The notes: a model not told the origin generated them from the letters alone. 64,000 nucleotides of DNA from Stenotrophomonas rhizophila (GCF_000661955.1 NZ_CP007597.1:2956984-3020983); one strand, 5' to 3'; positions 35,941 through 45,930 are shown, numbered from the stretch's first letter. Numbers and translations: made by a program.

Positions 35941-38700
35941 CTATGAATTACCCTTTACTGAAAGATGAACGATCGTCGCAAGCTCTTCAGCCGCGCTCCC
36001 GTATCCCCGTTTCGACTTATCACCTCTGAATACAGTTTTCTCGCACCAATCCTCAAAGTCGTCCGGACTCATGAGAACGATCAGTACAGATAGTCCAATC
36101 GTGACCCAGCCCAGCCTGCCACCCCAGACCCTAAGCATCAGCATTACCGCCTCATGCGCAGCTATACGAACAGCAACTCCGCTCGACACACGAAAGAAGG
36201 TGCGAGTTGATGCATTCCGGGAGCTCTTCATCATCGCCTGCAGATAGGGCGCAGACCCTGCGAACGCGACGGTGATTGATAGCACGGCCGCCAGAGACGC
36301 CACGATTGCTCTCGATGCGTAGGCAGAAGCTAGTGTGGACTTACCCCGTCGATTCATATCTCTGAATGAGCCCGCATCCAGAATCGCCCCCAACAACCCA
36401 GCCGAGCCCGCCAAGAATCCCCCGTACAGTCCCAGCCGGCCTTTCCATGCGTCGAAGTGCTGGGCCAGCGGACTTCCCGACTGCGCATTTTTCGAAACCC
36501 ATCCCGTCGCACCCTCGGCGATCGCCACCACCCCACCGACCAATGCCAAGCCGGATGCAATGAGCGCCCCGCCCTCCCTGCTTACTGGATCGTCGACGCT
36601 GAACTGTTTTCCTCTGACGATCAGGTTTACAGACTCGAAGATCGTGGCCATGAGTAATACACGTCCTTGATATGCACCGCCAGCGCGGCCCTTCGCAGTT
36701 TCCAACCGCACTCCCTCACGGATGGCAATTCCAACTTGTCCTCGCCAGTACGACAGCAACGCACCAGATGTCGGGGTGGCGTGGAAAGCTCCAATTGGAA
36801 TCCCCTGCGCATAAGACCCCATCCTGAGCTGCATTAGCTTGATGAGCAGCTTTAGATACGCCTGATCAGCCTTTGAGTTTGTCGCGGTGGAAAGCATCAC
36901 GCGCCCCCAGCTCACGTACCACGCCATCGAAACACCAATGACATTGCGTTTGAACCAGGCGACTTGGCCGGCTTGCTCACACGCGCGAAGCGCCGAGTCG
37001 GCTTTTGCAAACAGGCCAAGCACCTTGGCTGCGGCGCCATTGGTGGCAGCCACTATCGCCCACTCGTCCTGTTCCCTAGGCGAGACTCTTGCGATCTCCA
37101 GCGCATTGGCTAGTTGCTTTGCAAGGGTCAGGTTGTTGTGCACGAAGACCCGCCAGACAAGGTTTTTCTCATTCAGCGCTGCATCACTCTTCTGAGCGTC
37201 TTCCAGCGTTCTCCACCATTCATCCATTACCTGCCGCGATTGATCGTCCGCGTCCATCCCATTGGTGGCCAGACCTACCTGGATAGCAAATGCCCACCCC
37301 TGTATGAAGTCATCCTGATCATAACTTCGCCATGCCAGTGTCAGCATCTGGCTCCGCAACCAGGCCAGATGATCCACCGCGCGCAGCGACATGGCACTCT
37401 CGCAGACTTCTGCCCTTTCATCGAACTCAGTCAGAATGCTCACCTGCCTGCCATCCAGGCTCGCCTCCGCCTCCTGATAGCGCTCACGCGCACGCAGGCG
37501 TGCAGCTTCAACCTCGGCAGCCCGTAATCCCCATGGATCCAGCTTTTTGGTCATCTTGACGACCTCGATCATCGGCCTCGGGTCCAAGGCGCCCCGGATG
37601 CCGCGCTGGGCCTCAAGATCGGCAATGGTCCTGTCGAACTCTCGATTGCTTGCATCCTCGGCCGAGCGCTGGGCGTCCTTGATTCGACCGGACAGCACGC
37701 CTTCCTTGATGTCCGCATACTGCCGAGCAGCCAAGTACTTCCATCGATTGTCGACGCCATGGTTATCGACGACGTCCATCCACCCTTCCATGCCTTCCAT
37801 GGCACGGTTCCGCCATGCATTGAGCTCCTGAGTGATGCCGATGGCGTCTTGAAGAGCGATGCCAACGCCGTTCTCGCTCTGCAACAGCGCGAGACTCTCC
37901 CTGAGCACGGGCAACGAAGCGTTCAGGCGGGACTGATAGAACGGCCCGCGCTGGTCATCGCTGAACGCAGGTGGCAACGGTGGGTCGCCTGAATCGCACA
38001 GCGCCGGAAACGGCTGTTCGTCTAGCGCGCGAATCATGGGGACTTGACCGACCGAATAGCCCGCAATCTGTGAGGCGACCGCATACTCCAACGCAAAGTA
38101 CGAGATGGTAGTAGGAGACAAGAGGTACTGCTCACTCTCGCGCTGATCGGCCCACTTCTGGGGACTGAATCCCTGTAAAGTCCCATCTGCAAGCAGCACT
38201 TCTGCTTGGGCAATCAACTCACCCTCCTTACCTTCTGACAGCGGGTCCGGCGTAAAGAGCCAGTACGTCATGCTGACCTGTTCTGGCGCGTCAATGGCAA
38301 CCATCAGTGCGTTGGGCGAGGTGGACATGCGTTTGCACGCCAGGCCCGACGTCTTTCGCGCGGGTGGCGTTCCGCGAAAACGCATCAAGCGGCCGCTCGA
38401 TCTTACGTAGTAGCTGTCGATGTACTTGAGTCCGTTGCGCACAAGGACGACATAGAGATAGCCTTCCCTCATCATTCTTATCGCGTACTTGCTACACGTG
38501 AGCTCGGGCAGGGCGTCGCCCGAAGACGGACTGAGCGCCGGCACTCTGGCGAGAATGGTCTCCTCGTCACTGCAAAATGCAGAGTAGCGAAAGGGATGCA
38601 CGAGCAGCCCAGACTTGTCGCAGTTGATGCACTTGCCCTGCTCACACGACGGCACAGCGTTGACCGCAGAGGCTGCGATTCTGTTTTTCATGGTCCACAT
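35941..38700 (-). CDS. T6SS effector, VasX/BTH_I2691-like, putative pore former
   Basis: This protein has 919 residues from the ATG at 38700, which has GGGAG seven bases upstream; an ATG at 38691 is also possible. The N-terminus resembles the VasX N-terminal region: a CINCDKSGLLVHPFRYSAF block, then YAIRMMREGYLYVVLVRNG. A long helical middle follows, then several hydrophobic segments in the last 250 residues (GGALIASGLALVGGVVAIAEG, LYGGFLAGSAGLLGAILDAG, VASLAAVLSITVAFAGSA, LGWVTIGLSVLIVLMS). VasX-type effectors insert into the target inner membrane. It follows the adaptor gene by one base. No enzymatic motif is visible. Confidence 0.78.
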   Translation of the reverse strand: MWTMKNRIAASAVNAVPSCEQGKCINCDKSGLLVHPFRYSAFCSDEETILARVPALSPSSGDALPELTCSKYAIRMMREGYLYVVLVRNGLKYIDSYYVRSSGRLMRFRGTPPARKTSGLACKRMSTSPNALMVAIDAPEQVSMTYWLFTPDPLSEGKEGELIAQAEVLLADGTLQGFSPQKWADQRESEQYLLSPTTISYFALEYAVASQIAGYSVGQVPMIRALDEQPFPALCDSGDPPLPPAFSDDQRGPFYQSRLNASLPVLRESLALLQSENGVGIALQDAIGITQELNAWRNRAMEGMEGWMDVVDNHGVDNRWKYLAARQYADIKEGVLSGRIKDAQRSAEDASNREFDRTIADLEAQRGIRGALDPRPMIEVVKMTKKLDPWGLRAAEVEAARLRARERYQEAEASLDGRQVSILTEFDERAEVCESAMSLRAVDHLAWLRSQMLTLAWRSYDQDDFIQGWAFAIQVGLATNGMDADDQSRQVMDEWWRTLEDAQKSDAALNEKNLVWRVFVHNNLTLAKQLANALEIARVSPREQDEWAIVAATNGAAAKVLGLFAKADSALRACEQAGQVAWFKRNVIGVSMAWYVSWGRVMLSTATNSKADQAYLKLLIKLMQLRMGSYAQGIPIGAFHATPTSGALLSYWRGQVGIAIREGVRLETAKGRAGGAYQGRVLLMATIFESVNLIVRGKQFSVDDPVSREGGALIASGLALVGGVVAIAEGATGWVSKNAQSGSPLAQHFDAWKGRLGLYGGFLAGSAGLLGAILDAGSFRDMNRRGKSTLASAYASRAIVASLAAVLSITVAFAGSAPYLQAMMKSSRNASTRTFFRVSSGVAVRIAAHEAVMLMLRVWGGRLGWVTIGLSVLIVLMSPDDFEDWCEKTVFRGDKSKRGYGSAAEELATIVHLSVKGNS

Positions 38701-38701
38701 T

Positions 38702-39610
38702 TCATCGCTCCCTATGCATGCGAAACAGCGAGTCCCTGATGCACTCCAGCTGCGACTGATCCAGCTGCCCCAATGCCTGCGCAAGTGCCGTTTCATGCTC
38801 GGGTGTATCAGCGATCAAGGCGCGTAGCGCGGGAGCGCAATGCAGCTCGCAGTTCAGTGCGATATCGTGCGCCACGAGCATGGCCTGATCGAGAACGTTG
38901 CGCCTGCGTACATTGGCGATGACGGATGCAGCGAAGTGGTGGGCCCGCTCAAGATCTATGTCGTACCCGCCCAACCCGTTGAGCACCTTCGCGGCGTGGT
39001 TCACCAGGGTTACCCGCGCCAGCTTGAATACGCCGCGCGCGTGCATGTGCAGCGGCTCCAACTCGGTCTGTGGCTGCGCCATCCAACAGAGTTCCCCGGC
39101 GAAACCCAAGCAGGCAATCCGTAGGCCCGATCGAGACAACAGGTGTCGCTGCTGGTCTGAGAGCGCGTAAGGCCAGTGCGGCACTGACATGGAGTCCATC
39201 ATCGGCATGGGGTTCTCTGAGCCGCTACGCTTTTCGTTCTCGAGCAGCCTGCGCAACGTTGCAGCCACGTCGGAGGGCGGCTGCGGGGCTACGATCCAGG
39301 CGACTACGCTGGCACGACGGTGATCGCGCCGTGCGAGCCGGCATTGCTTTGCGGACACTCTCAGGCTCTCTTCGTAGCCCGGTCCCAGGCGGAGCAGCCG
39401 AAGCGGCGCTTTGCCAAAGCCGTCGACCTTGATCTCCCACTGATCCTCTGGCTCGTGTGGATCAAAGTGCGAGCTGATCCCGACCGTGGCATCCAGAAGC
39501 ACGTAGAGATGGGCGGATGCCCCCTGCTCACGACGAAGCAGATAGCAAATGTCTGTAAGGTGGCGCACCTCACAAGAGCCGCTTGAGGTCCGGTGGTCGA
39601 TTAGCTTCAT
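38702..39610 (-). CDS. DUF4123-like T6SS adaptor/chaperone
   Basis: This 302-residue protein lies between vgrG and the effector, the standard place for a DUF4123 adaptor (Tap/TEC) that loads an effector on its VgrG. The SAHLYVLLDATVGIS segment near residue 35 matches the start of the DUF4123 domain (hLYaLlDga pattern). Its ATG overlaps the VgrG stop (ATGA at 39607-39610). The match is by eye and position; overall similarity is not strong. Confidence 0.68.
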   Translation of the reverse strand: MKLIDHRTSSGSCEVRHLTDICYLLRREQGASAHLYVLLDATVGISSHFDPHEPEDQWEIKVDGFGKAPLRLLRLGPGYEESLRVSAKQCRLARRDHRRASVVAWIVAPQPPSDVAATLRRLLENEKRSGSENPMPMMDSMSVPHWPYALSDQQRHLLSRSGLRIACLGFAGELCWMAQPQTELEPLHMHARGVFKLARVTLVNHAAKVLNGLGGYDIDLERAHHFAASVIANVRRRNVLDQAMLVAHDIALNCELHCAPALRALIADTPEHETALAQALGQLDQSQLECIRDSLFRMHRER

Positions 39611-42405
39611 TCGAGGTTGTCCTTGAGCTCGCAGCCACCCAGTTGCCCGTTGCTGTAGTCGACGTCATAGGGAGCTTCTTCCGGCTCGGTCCACTCCCGC
39701 TGGGTTCCCCTCATCTCCAGCGTCCCCGGCGCGCTCAGTTCGATGTTGTCGCCTTCTATGCGGATGTAAGCACCCGCCGCGGTCAGCAGCAGATGCTTGT
39801 TCGGCGCCGAGAGCGTCACGTCAGCCTGGGTACTGGCGATCTTCACATTGGTCCTGGCCGCCAGAACGGCCTGGCTACAGTGCGCCCGCGCACTAACCTT
39901 GCCGTTTGCGGCATGCAGCGCGATGCCCTGCTCCTGATTGGGACTGCCCGACTTGGGTTTGCTGCCCTCGGTGTACAGCGTCAGCCCTTCGCGTACCGCT
40001 ATCGTCAACGCTCCTTCGCTGAGCCAGTTCAACGCCACGCCAGCAGCCAGCGTGGTGTGTGTGCCGCTCACCCACACCTGATCAGCTGGGGTTAGGCTCA
40101 TGACGCCGGCCACGCCGCTGCCCATCAATACCGGCTTGTCCCAGCCCGGCGCCTCGCCATCACCACCGGTGATGCTGTCGGGCACGGTGCCGCTCTGGGT
40201 GGCGCGCAGGCTTCGCTGTAGCCGCTCAAGACTTTGCTGGGCAGGCAGTTGAGCGCTTTCGTTCGGCAACTGCGCCTGCTGGTTCACCGCTGACTCGTTG
40301 AGCCCCTGCACCAGCACCGCGCTTTGCTCCAACTGTGCCAACGCCTGACTTGCCGCCAACTGCGACTCGCCCGGCTCGGTACTCAGAAGCAACCCCTGCC
40401 CCGCGCGCAACGCCCCAGACGCCTGCGTGGACAGCTCAGCTCCAAACCCACGGTCCGCGCCGCGCAGGTTGTCCTGCCCCTCCTTCAGGTGCCCCAGCGT
40501 CAGCGTGGTGGCGTGTTGGGTGGTGGACAACTGCGCCCGTCCCTGCCCCGGCGTGTCATCCAGACGGAGTTGCTGATAGCCTCCCAGCCCGTCCTGGCTG
40601 TCGGCCAGGGCCTGGCTTTTGAAGCCGGTGTAGACAGCTGGGTGCTCATTGCCGTCGAACCACGCCGGTGCGTTGCCGGTCGCATGCGCCCCGCCGGTGG
40701 CGACCCGATTGTGCGCTGCGTCGGTCTGGCCGCGCCCGTTGTAGACCGCGCCCACCACCACCGGGCTGTCAATGTCGCCTTCGAAGAACGCCACCAGTAC
40801 TTCCTGACCGCGCCGGGGCAGGAACACCCCGCCCCAGTTGTCCCCGCCCCACGGGGTCATCACCCGCACCCAGGTCCAGGCGCCGCCGTCTGCGGGCGCA
40901 TTGTCGTCGCCACCCGGATGGGCGAGGCCGGTGCTCGACTGACTGCCCCGCTGCCACGGGAACTGCACCTTGATGCGATGGTCGCGGTCCGACAGCAGTG
41001 GCTCGCCGTCACTGACCACGATTGCGCTGAGGGTACCGGTGATCAACGCGCGCGGATGCAGGCGGACCCCGTCGCCGTCTTCGGTTTGCGGACGGTAGAC
41101 CACGGCGGCCGGAATGGCGACGAAACAGTTGTCGTAGAACGCGGTGCTGAGCGCGGGGAGATTCGCACGAATCGCTAGTCCGCCTAGGGAAGCGGGCAAT
41201 GGTAGAGGCACCTGCGTGGCCGGCCCCAACCGTCGCTCCAGCGCATCCAGCACCTCGGCCTCGAAGTTGTTGCGTGCCAGGTGCTGCACCGACAGGCACA
41301 GGAAGTCGGTGTCTTCCCCGGTCATGCAATGCTGCGTCAGCTGGAACTGGGCGCCGGCAGCCAGCTGCCGCCATCGCCCCCGCCCGGCAACGGTGTGCGC
41401 CCTCACCCGCAATGCATCGAGATGTTGCTGGGCCCGACGCTGCCCGCTGTCGTGGTCTGGCCAGCCGTCGGGGCCGCAGGTGTCGATGTCCTCGCCCAGG
41501 TCCGGCTGCGAGGTCCGGGCCTGGGCACTGGCTTGGCGTAGTTGCAGGGTGCGCGAATCCCAAGTGGTACGGGTCACCCTCGAGATGCACCAGCGATGGT
41601 GCAGCGACCACTGCTGCACGCTGTCGGCACGCTCGGAGGCATCGGCGCGATGGAAGCGCACCGGCCCCAGATCGCGTGCGCCGTGCTGGTGGTCGGCCAG
41701 CACCAGCATGTGCTTGCCGAAGGAGGGACTATCAGGCTCACCGCTGTGCTCGAACCAATAGTAGATGCCCTCCTCCGCCAACAAGCGCTGCACGAAGGTT
41801 AGGTCGGTTTCCTGGTACTGCGTGGTGAGAGTGCGTTTGAGGTACAGGCTGGACCGGTCAAGATCCCAGCGCCACGCCGGCAGTAGCCCGACGTAATCGG
41901 CAAAGACGTTTTCGACGATGTCCACCACGCTGGCGTCGTGGAACACATAGCTATCAACGCGCTGCCCAAGAAAGGCCATCCACGGCTGCAGGCGCAACCG
42001 GTAGCGGGCCAGCCCGCCGTTCCCGCCAATCCGCTCGGCAGAGGTGATACGCCCATGGAACGGCCGCAAACTGCCATCGTCCAACTGCATCTGCAGCAAT
42101 GCGGGCTGGCCGATCAAGGGCTCAAGCGCGATCCCGGCATCCAGCGACAGCGTAGTGACCGACCAGGTGAACCCCACGCCATCGATCTGCTCGGCGCCCT
42201 GCAGCGTCTCGGCAACCAGCACCCCGTCACCCAACACCGTGTGCAGTCGCAGGAAGCGATGACCATCGCCCATGCGCAAGGCGGCCAAGAGTGCAGCGAT
42301 CACCGCGTAGCCCTTGTTAATGGCGCAATCCTCTGCGCGTGTTGCCTCTGCCGCGTAGGGCGCTTCACCGCGCTGCGCAACTCCCGCTGGGATGTGCCGC
42401 GACAA
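39607..42405 (-). CDS. vgrG: T6SS spike protein VgrG (module 2)
   Basis: This protein has up to 932 residues. It shows the gp27-like base (TQYQETDLTFVQRLLAEEGI), the gp5 OB fold (HRIKVQFPWQRGS, PRRGQEVLVAFFEGDI, VVGAVYNGRG) and a C-terminal DUF2345 prism (TLYTEGSKPKSGS to SAPGTLEMRG), followed by only about 30 residues. The start is uncertain: the longest frame begins with TTG at 42405, while a GTG at 42303 has AAGGG upstream and lies just before the conserved RFLRLHTVLG start, giving 898 residues. It is similar to VgrG 1 but lacks that protein's C-terminal extension, in keeping with use of a separate adaptor. Confidence 0.9.
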   Translation of the reverse strand: MSRHIPAGVAQRGEAPYAAEATRAEDCAINKGYAVIAALLAALRMGDGHRFLRLHTVLGDGVLVAETLQGAEQIDGVGFTWSVTTLSLDAGIALEPLIGQPALLQMQLDDGSLRPFHGRITSAERIGGNGGLARYRLRLQPWMAFLGQRVDSYVFHDASVVDIVENVFADYVGLLPAWRWDLDRSSLYLKRTLTTQYQETDLTFVQRLLAEEGIYYWFEHSGEPDSPSFGKHMLVLADHQHGARDLGPVRFHRADASERADSVQQWSLHHRWCISRVTRTTWDSRTLQLRQASAQARTSQPDLGEDIDTCGPDGWPDHDSGQRRAQQHLDALRVRAHTVAGRGRWRQLAAGAQFQLTQHCMTGEDTDFLCLSVQHLARNNFEAEVLDALERRLGPATQVPLPLPASLGGLAIRANLPALSTAFYDNCFVAIPAAVVYRPQTEDGDGVRLHPRALITGTLSAIVVSDGEPLLSDRDHRIKVQFPWQRGSQSSTGLAHPGGDDNAPADGGAWTWVRVMTPWGGDNWGGVFLPRRGQEVLVAFFEGDIDSPVVVGAVYNGRGQTDAAHNRVATGGAHATGNAPAWFDGNEHPAVYTGFKSQALADSQDGLGGYQQLRLDDTPGQGRAQLSTTQHATTLTLGHLKEGQDNLRGADRGFGAELSTQASGALRAGQGLLLSTEPGESQLAASQALAQLEQSAVLVQGLNESAVNQQAQLPNESAQLPAQQSLERLQRSLRATQSGTVPDSITGGDGEAPGWDKPVLMGSGVAGVMSLTPADQVWVSGTHTTLAAGVALNWLSEGALTIAVREGLTLYTEGSKPKSGSPNQEQGIALHAANGKVSARAHCSQAVLAARTNVKIASTQADVTLSAPNKHLLLTAAGAYIRIEGDNIELSAPGTLEMRGTQREWTEPEEAPYDVDYSNGQLGGCELKDNLE

Positions 42406-42784
42406 TTGCCGCCGCGCACTGATGCTGCTCTATCGTCCATGATGGCCCTCCCTCGCCTGCGCAGATGCTGCGGGCTCCCAGCAATGGCGATAAGGGCAAA
42501 AGCGTCATGGCATGGCCAGGACGTAGCGGACTGCCAGCGGGGACAAGGCTTCCCGGCGCTTTCTAGGAGTCGGTTGAATTTATCAATGGCGCGCAATGCG
42601 CCAGATGTCGCGCTGGTTGCGACACTGCCGCGCGGCAGTCCGAGCGCACCCAACGTCCTTGGGGCGTCCCTCCGGACAGAGATTGCCCGCGACAAGCGCT
42701 CCCCACCGTCACACATCCACCCTAAAGTTGCATGTGAAATCGCCGCTATATCTGCCGACCCACTCGAAATCGAGCGTACGCCAC
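42406..42784. other. Gap upstream of vgrG 2 and the GGDEF gene
   Basis: These 379 bases hold the divergent control regions of vgrG (minus) and the response regulator (plus). No gene is supported. The right copy of the 65-bp direct repeat occupies 42717-42781, ending three bases before the regulator start codon. CTGTCGGAC-like or other operator symmetry is not evident. Confidence 0.5.
42717..42781 (+). repeat. 65-bp direct repeat, right copy
   Basis: It pairs with 34141-34205 in direct orientation, with 6 mismatches in 65 positions. It covers the untranslated leader of the GGDEF response regulator. It could be the ancestral copy of a regulatory leader duplicated when the T6SS module arrived, or one of a dispersed repeat family. 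Confidence 0.85.
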
Positions 42785-44125
42785 ATGCCGGCTCTGTTGC
42801 AGGGCGCTTTCGACAGCGACCCCGGTGATGCCTTACCCCAGCGGATCCTGCTGGTGGAAAACTCGCGCACCTTCACCAGCATGCTGCGCGAGGCGATCGA
42901 GCAGCGGCTGGAGCTGCCGGTGTTCGTGGCCACCAGCCTGGCCGAGGCCGGGCGGCTGCTCGACGAGGAACAGGGCTGGTTCCTGGTCCTGACCGGGCTG
43001 GTGCTGGCCGATGGTGACCGCGACAACGTGGTGGAGTTCTTTCTGTCGCGCGGGCTGCCCACGGTGGTGGTCAGCGGCGTCTACGACGAAGACCTGCGCA
43101 AGCGCGTGCTGCAGCAGCAGATCATCGATTACGTCCTGAAGAACACCCCGGGCAGCATCGATTACCTGGTGTGGCTGGTGCAGCGGCTGGAGCGCAACCG
43201 GCGCATCGCGGCCCTGGTGGTGGATGATTCGATGTCGGCGCGGATGTACGCCGCCTCGCTGCTGCGCATGTACGGCCACACCGTGTACGAGGCGGCCGAC
43301 GGCGCCGAGGGCCTGAAGGCGATCGAGGCGCACCCGGCGATCCGGCTGGCCGTGGTCGACCAGGAGATGCCCGGCATGGAGGGGGTGGAGTTCACCCGCC
43401 GGCTGCGCACCCTGCGCTCGCGCGACAAGGTGGCGGTGATCGGCATTTCCGGCAACACCGACCCCTCGCTGATCCCGCGCTTCCTCAAGAACGGGGCCAA
43501 CGACTTCCTGCGCAAGCCATTCTCACGCGAAGAGTTCTTCTGTCGCGTGTCGCAGAACGTGGACCAGCTGGAGCTGATCGGCACCCTGCAGGACCTGGCC
43601 ACGCGCGACTTCCTGACCGGGCTGCCGAACCGGCGCAGCTTCCTGGAACAGAGCCAGCGCCAGCTGCCGCAGCTGCACCACAACGATGATCTGGTGGCGG
43701 TGGCGATGATCGACATCGACCACTTCAAGCACATCAACGACACCCACGGCCATGAGGCCGGCGACGATGCGCTGCGCGCCGTGGCCGCTGCGGTGGCGGG
43801 CCACGCCCGCGACCAGGACCTGATCGCCCGCTTCGGCGGTGAGGAATTCTGCCTGCTGGTGCCGGGGCTGGAGGAAGACGAGGCGCGTGGCTACTTCGAA
43901 ATGCTGCGCGAGCGCATTGCCGCGCTGGAGGTGAAGCTGGGCGACACCACCCTGCGCATGACCGTCAGCATCGGGCTGTGCTGCCTGCGCCCGCAGCGCG
44001 ATTCCCTGCACCGTCTGATCTCCGAGGCCGACCGCCAGCTGTACCTGGCCAAAGCTGGCGGGCGCAACCGGGTGAGCTGTACCAGCGTGGCCAGTGCCGC
44101 CCGGGAAACCGCCCTGGCGCCTTGA
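42785..44125 (+). CDS. Dual-receiver diguanylate cyclase response regulator
   Basis: This protein has 446 residues from the ATG at 42785; a longer upstream frame would read through the direct repeat. The first receiver ([10 protein letters not shown]) lacks the acidic pocket and the phosphoacceptor Asp ([11 protein letters not shown] has Thr at that place), so it is degenerate. The second receiver is intact ([32 protein letters not shown]). The GGDEF domain has GGEEF in its active site and an inhibitory RxxD site at the correct spacing ([14 protein letters not shown]). It should make cyclic di-GMP, with product inhibition. It sits upstream of a bacteriohemerythrin gene. Confidence 0.9.
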   Translation: MPALLQGAFDSDPGDALPQRILLVENSRTFTSMLREAIEQRLELPVFVATSLAEAGRLLDEEQGWFLVLTGLVLADGDRDNVVEFFLSRGLPTVVVSGVYDEDLRKRVLQQQIIDYVLKNTPGSIDYLVWLVQRLERNRRIAALVVDDSMSARMYAASLLRMYGHTVYEAADGAEGLKAIEAHPAIRLAVVDQEMPGMEGVEFTRRLRTLRSRDKVAVIGISGNTDPSLIPRFLKNGANDFLRKPFSREEFFCRVSQNVDQLELIGTLQDLATRDFLTGLPNRRSFLEQSQRQLPQLHHNDDLVAVAMIDIDHFKHINDTHGHEAGDDALRAVAAAVAGHARDQDLIARFGGEEFCLLVPGLEEDEARGYFEMLRERIAALEVKLGDTTLRMTVSIGLCCLRPQRDSLHRLISEADRQLYLAKAGGRNRVSCTSVASAARETALAP

Positions 44126-44135
44126 TCGAGATCAA
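44122..44135 (+). promoter_or_regulatory. ANR/FNR-type box upstream of hemerythrin
   Basis: TTGATCGAGATCAA is a perfect match to the FNR/ANR consensus TTGAT-N4-ATCAA. It overlaps the stop codon of the GGDEF gene and lies 61 bases before the hemerythrin start codon. Control by an oxygen-sensing CRP/FNR regulator suits a gene for an oxygen-binding protein. Confidence 0.7.
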
Positions 44136-44195
44136 CGCGAGCGTGTCGCGATCGACCTAGAGTCGTTCCCAGTTGAACACCACAGGGAACGCACC

Positions 44196-44657
44196 ATGGC
44201 ACTTCTGGTCTGGCAGGACGACCTGAACATCGGCATCGACGTCATCGACCACCAGCACATGCGGATCGTGGAGATGCTCAACCACCTGCACGTGGCGCAG
44301 ACCAGCCTGCAACGGCTGGCGGTGGCCGAGGTGATCGACGAACTGGTGGACTACACCATGTCGCACTTCGCCTTCGAGGAAGAGCTGATGGAGGAAGCCG
44401 GCTACCCGTTCTGTGCGGCGCACAAGCGCGTGCATGAGATTTTCATCAAGCGCGTGGCCGAGTACCGCCTGCGCTTCCAGGCCGGCGAAGACATCAGCGA
44501 CGAACTGCGCACCATGCTGTCGCGCTGGCTGTTCAACCACATCCGTGGCGACGACAAGGCCTATGCGCCGCAGGTCAAGCTGCACCTGAACCAGTTCGCC
44601 CGCGAGCACCAGCAGGGTGGCTGGCTGGGGCGCACGCTCAAGCGCTTCTTCCGCTGA
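44196..44657 (+). CDS. Bacteriohemerythrin
   Basis: This protein has 153 residues from the ATG at 44196. All diiron-site motifs of hemerythrin are present: DHQH with His21, HFAFE with His57 and Glu61, His76 and His80 (HKRVH), and HIRGDD with His115 and Asp120. Single-domain bacteriohemerythrins bind oxygen reversibly for storage, delivery or sensing. The gene follows a diguanylate cyclase, and its 3' end overlaps the convergent MFS gene by 20 bases. Confidence 0.95.
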   Translation: MALLVWQDDLNIGIDVIDHQHMRIVEMLNHLHVAQTSLQRLAVAEVIDELVDYTMSHFAFEEELMEEAGYPFCAAHKRVHEIFIKRVAEYRLRFQAGEDISDELRTMLSRWLFNHIRGDDKAYAPQVKLHLNQFAREHQQGGWLGRTLKRFFR

Positions 44658-45930
44658 CGGCCGCGCGCCGGCCCATGGCCAGCAGCGCCAGGATGGTGAC
44701 CAGCGCGGTGCCGCACAGGTAGAAGCCCACCGCCAGCAGGCCGAAGCGCTCGGCCAGCCAGGTAGCCACGTAAGGCGCCGGGGCCGCGCCCAGGATGCCG
44801 GCAAGGTTGAATGACAGCGACGCCCCGGTGTAGCGCACCTGCACCGGGTAGATTTCGGCCAGGAAGGTGCCGCACGGGCCGTAGGTGAGGCCCATCAGGA
44901 ACAGCCCCAGCGACAGGAAGCCCACCACCAGCCACGGACTGCCGGCCTGGAACAACGGGGCGAACACGATGCCGAACGCGAGGATCAGGCCGCTGGCCAC
45001 GATCATGGTGCGGCGCGTGCCCCAGCGGTCGCCGTACAGTGCCGACAACGGAATGCCGGCCGCGAAGAACAGGATGCCCACCATCTGCAGCAGCAGGAAC
45101 TGCTCGCGGCTGTACTGCAGTACGGTGGTGCCGTAGCCCAGGGTAAATACCGTCATCAGGTAGAACAGCACGAACGTGGCGAATGCGCCCAGCGTGCCCA
45201 GCACCAGGGTCAGGCCGTGTTCGCGCATGACCGTCCACATGGGCAGCTTGACCCGCTCGTTGCGGTCCAGCGCGGCCTGGAACTGCGGGGTCTCATGGAT
45301 GTTCAGGCGGACCCACAGGCCCACCGCCACCAGCAGCGAGCTGGCCAGGAACGGAACGCGCCAGCCCCACTGCAGGAAGTCGGCATCGCTCATCGCCCGC
45401 CCCAGCAGCAGGAAGATGCCGGCCGACAGCAGGAAGCCCAGCGGCGCACCCAGCTGCGGGAACATGCCGTACCAGGCGCGCTTGCCCGGCGGCGCGTTCT
45501 CGGTGGCCAGCAGCACCGCCCCGCCCCACTCACCGCCCAGCCCAAGGCCCTGGCCGAACCGGCACAGCGCCAGCAGGGCCGGGGCGAGGATGCCGATGCT
45601 GGCGTGCGTCGGCAGCAGGCCGATCGCCACGGTGGACACGCCCATGGTCAACAGGGCGGCCACCAGCGTGGCCTTGCGTCCGATCCGGTCGCCGTAGTGG
45701 CCAAACACCGCCGAGCCCACCGGCCGCGCGATGAAGGCCACCGCGAAGGTGGCCAGCGACTGCAGCAGGGCCGCGCCGTCGCTGCTGTCGGGGAAGAACA
45801 GGTGCGGGAACACCAGCACCGCCGCCGTGGCGTAGATGTAGAAATCGAAGAACTCGATGGTGGTGCCGATCAGGCTGGCCAGCAGGATCCGGCGCGGGGA
45901 GTTGGCAGCAGGTGCAGCGGGAGTCGACAT
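44638..45930 (-). CDS. MFS transporter, metabolite:H+ symporter type
   Basis: This protein has 430 residues from the ATG at 45930; a GTG at 45939 is also in frame. Twelve hydrophobic segments are visible. The loop motif [14 protein letters not shown] between helices 2 and 3 and the [11 protein letters not shown] motif are signatures of the metabolite:H+ symporter (ProP/ShiA/KgtP) group. The substrate is unknown. It lies just downstream of puuC on the same strand, so an organic or amino acid substrate of that pathway is possible. Confidence 0.87.
   Translation of the reverse strand: MSTPAAPAANSPRRILLASLIGTTIEFFDFYIYATAAVLVFPHLFFPDSSDGAALLQSLATFAVAFIARPVGSAVFGHYGDRIGRKATLVAALLTMGVSTVAIGLLPTHASIGILAPALLALCRFGQGLGLGGEWGGAVLLATENAPPGKRAWYGMFPQLGAPLGFLLSAGIFLLLGRAMSDADFLQWGWRVPFLASSLLVAVGLWVRLNIHETPQFQAALDRNERVKLPMWTVMREHGLTLVLGTLGAFATFVLFYLMTVFTLGYGTTVLQYSREQFLLLQMVGILFFAAGIPLSALYGDRWGTRRTMIVASGLILAFGIVFAPLFQAGSPWLVVGFLSLGLFLMGLTYGPCGTFLAEIYPVQVRYTGASLSFNLAGILGAAPAPYVATWLAERFGLLAVGFYLCGTALVTILALLAMGRRAAVSGRSA

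Noticed and set aside
34141-42781. A mobile element with integrase bounded by the 65-bp repeats
   Set aside because: No integrase, transposase or tRNA is visible between or beside the repeats, so the element type cannot be claimed; only the repeat itself is reported.
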